A DNA stretch of 64,000 bases, from contig CM067592.1 of NCBI GenBank assembly GCA_034336665.1, forward strand, positions 55,790,473 through 55,854,472, in the 5' to 3' direction. The notes beneath the pieces were generated by a model. That model worked only from the letters and a program-made list of their open reading frames with translations. It searched no databases and was not told where the DNA came from. A program made the position numbers and the translations under genes. Of the stretch, positions 63,186 to 64,000 are shown piece after piece (positions within the stretch are counted from its first letter, which is position 1; the number at the start of each line of letters is the position of its first letter). The DNA comes from Luscinia megarhynchos. Taxonomy: Eukaryota > Chordata > Aves > Passeriformes > Turdidae.

Positions 63186-64000
63186 CCTGATAAATTCTGT
63201 CACCAAAAAAAATTTTGTTTGCCTTTACACTTTATACTTTCACATATTTTCATAACTGTTCAGCTAATTGTTTGAACACTTCTGATTAACCAATTCTGCA
63301 AGAGAAAATATTTAAACATAGAGTTGTGATGAATTGCTATGATTTTTTTGTGTGTCTGTGTATGCATACAGCTGTTTAACATGTATAAAGTGACATCATT
63401 AAGAGTTTTCATTTCAGTATCCTAGTGATGAATATAATAATTAAATAGGGTGGCAGAGCTTGCAAGTATATTTTTCTTTTCAATCTCTGTGAAAAAAAAA
63501 TCGAAGTGCATAATTTCTTTGTTCTTCAGGCCACTTTTAATGAATTTATGGAAATGAATGTATTGCATATAATGTAAAAATGGAATCTTGTCAGTTATAA
63601 TTTCAACTGGTGACATATATCTTCTAGTGAATTATCTGTGAACAAAAATTATCCGCTTACTGCAAACAAGATTTCTACAAAAAGGATTAAATGGCCATAG
63701 TGGAAATTATTTTCTTATGAGCTAATGATTACATTAAGAATTATTTTTCAACTCAAAATGGAGCATAATATGGCAATTTTAATGCAGCAATTTCAATAAA
63801 ACTAATGAAGGTAATGTCTTGGTTTTGATCACCAGAAAAATTATACACAGCTCCATTCAGGTCTGGAGGGATGATTTTATTCCTCTCACAAAATCTTTGA
63901 TCAGAAATATCACTTGCCTCTGATGATCATGTGCTGTTATTTATGCTTATAAAAAAAGGGTAAGGAGAGGGCATAGGAGACAAAAAGATGTCTTGGGAAA
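63186..64000. other. Unrecognised AT-rich DNA
   Basis: No gene or known repeat was recognised. The part at about 63715-63810 is rich in TAAT-type words, which is common in both conserved enhancers and plain AT-rich DNA. Confidence 0.5.

Overview
The window looks like an intergenic or intronic gene desert from a bird, most likely a songbird. It is visibly AT-rich. It carries several 5'-truncated CR1 LINEs with the CR1-type 3' end, one much older CR1 copy, a solo LTR of an avian ERVL-like family, and a fragment of a second avian LTR. No protein-coding gene, tRNA or rRNA can be supported. The long open frames are by-products of short tandem repeats or lie inside decayed retroelements. These assignments come from recognising family-characteristic sequence by eye, not from a database search.

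Layout. 1-5795: mostly unrecognised AT-rich DNA, with a GC-richer patch at 4366-4620 and a ~46-bp duplicated segment (4305 and 5745) whose second copy abuts the satellite. 5796-10854: a ~5-kb purine-rich tandem array, mainly (GGAAT)n, bordered by GGGAA, GGAA and AAGAG arrays. 10855-15090: unrecognised. 15090-16660: ancient CR1 on the minus strand. 17314-17559: (GGAT)n and (GT)n. 17885-18605: CR1 on the plus strand. 20190-20304: compound GTAT/CTAT repeat. 22655-22835: degraded CR1 3' end. 28180-29495: CR1 with reverse-transcriptase remnants. 29.5-43.6 kb: largely featureless. 43608-43719: (CTTTTT)n. 45113-45671: solo LTR. 46016-46114: T/G-rich low complexity. 49968-50434: (TATAA)n with an exact internal duplication. 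56600-58290: CR1 with two internal deletions. 60751-60850: hexanucleotide repeat. 62396-62662: an unexplained short open frame. 62945-63185: LTR fragment.

No genes are seen working together. The main biological interest is the GGAAT array. It has the same pentamer as human satellites II and III, with a homogeneous core (one run of 1,583 bp with no interruption), variant-rich edges, embedded decamer higher-order units and neighbouring arrays that differ from it by single-base changes. I see no evidence for a novel protein-based system.
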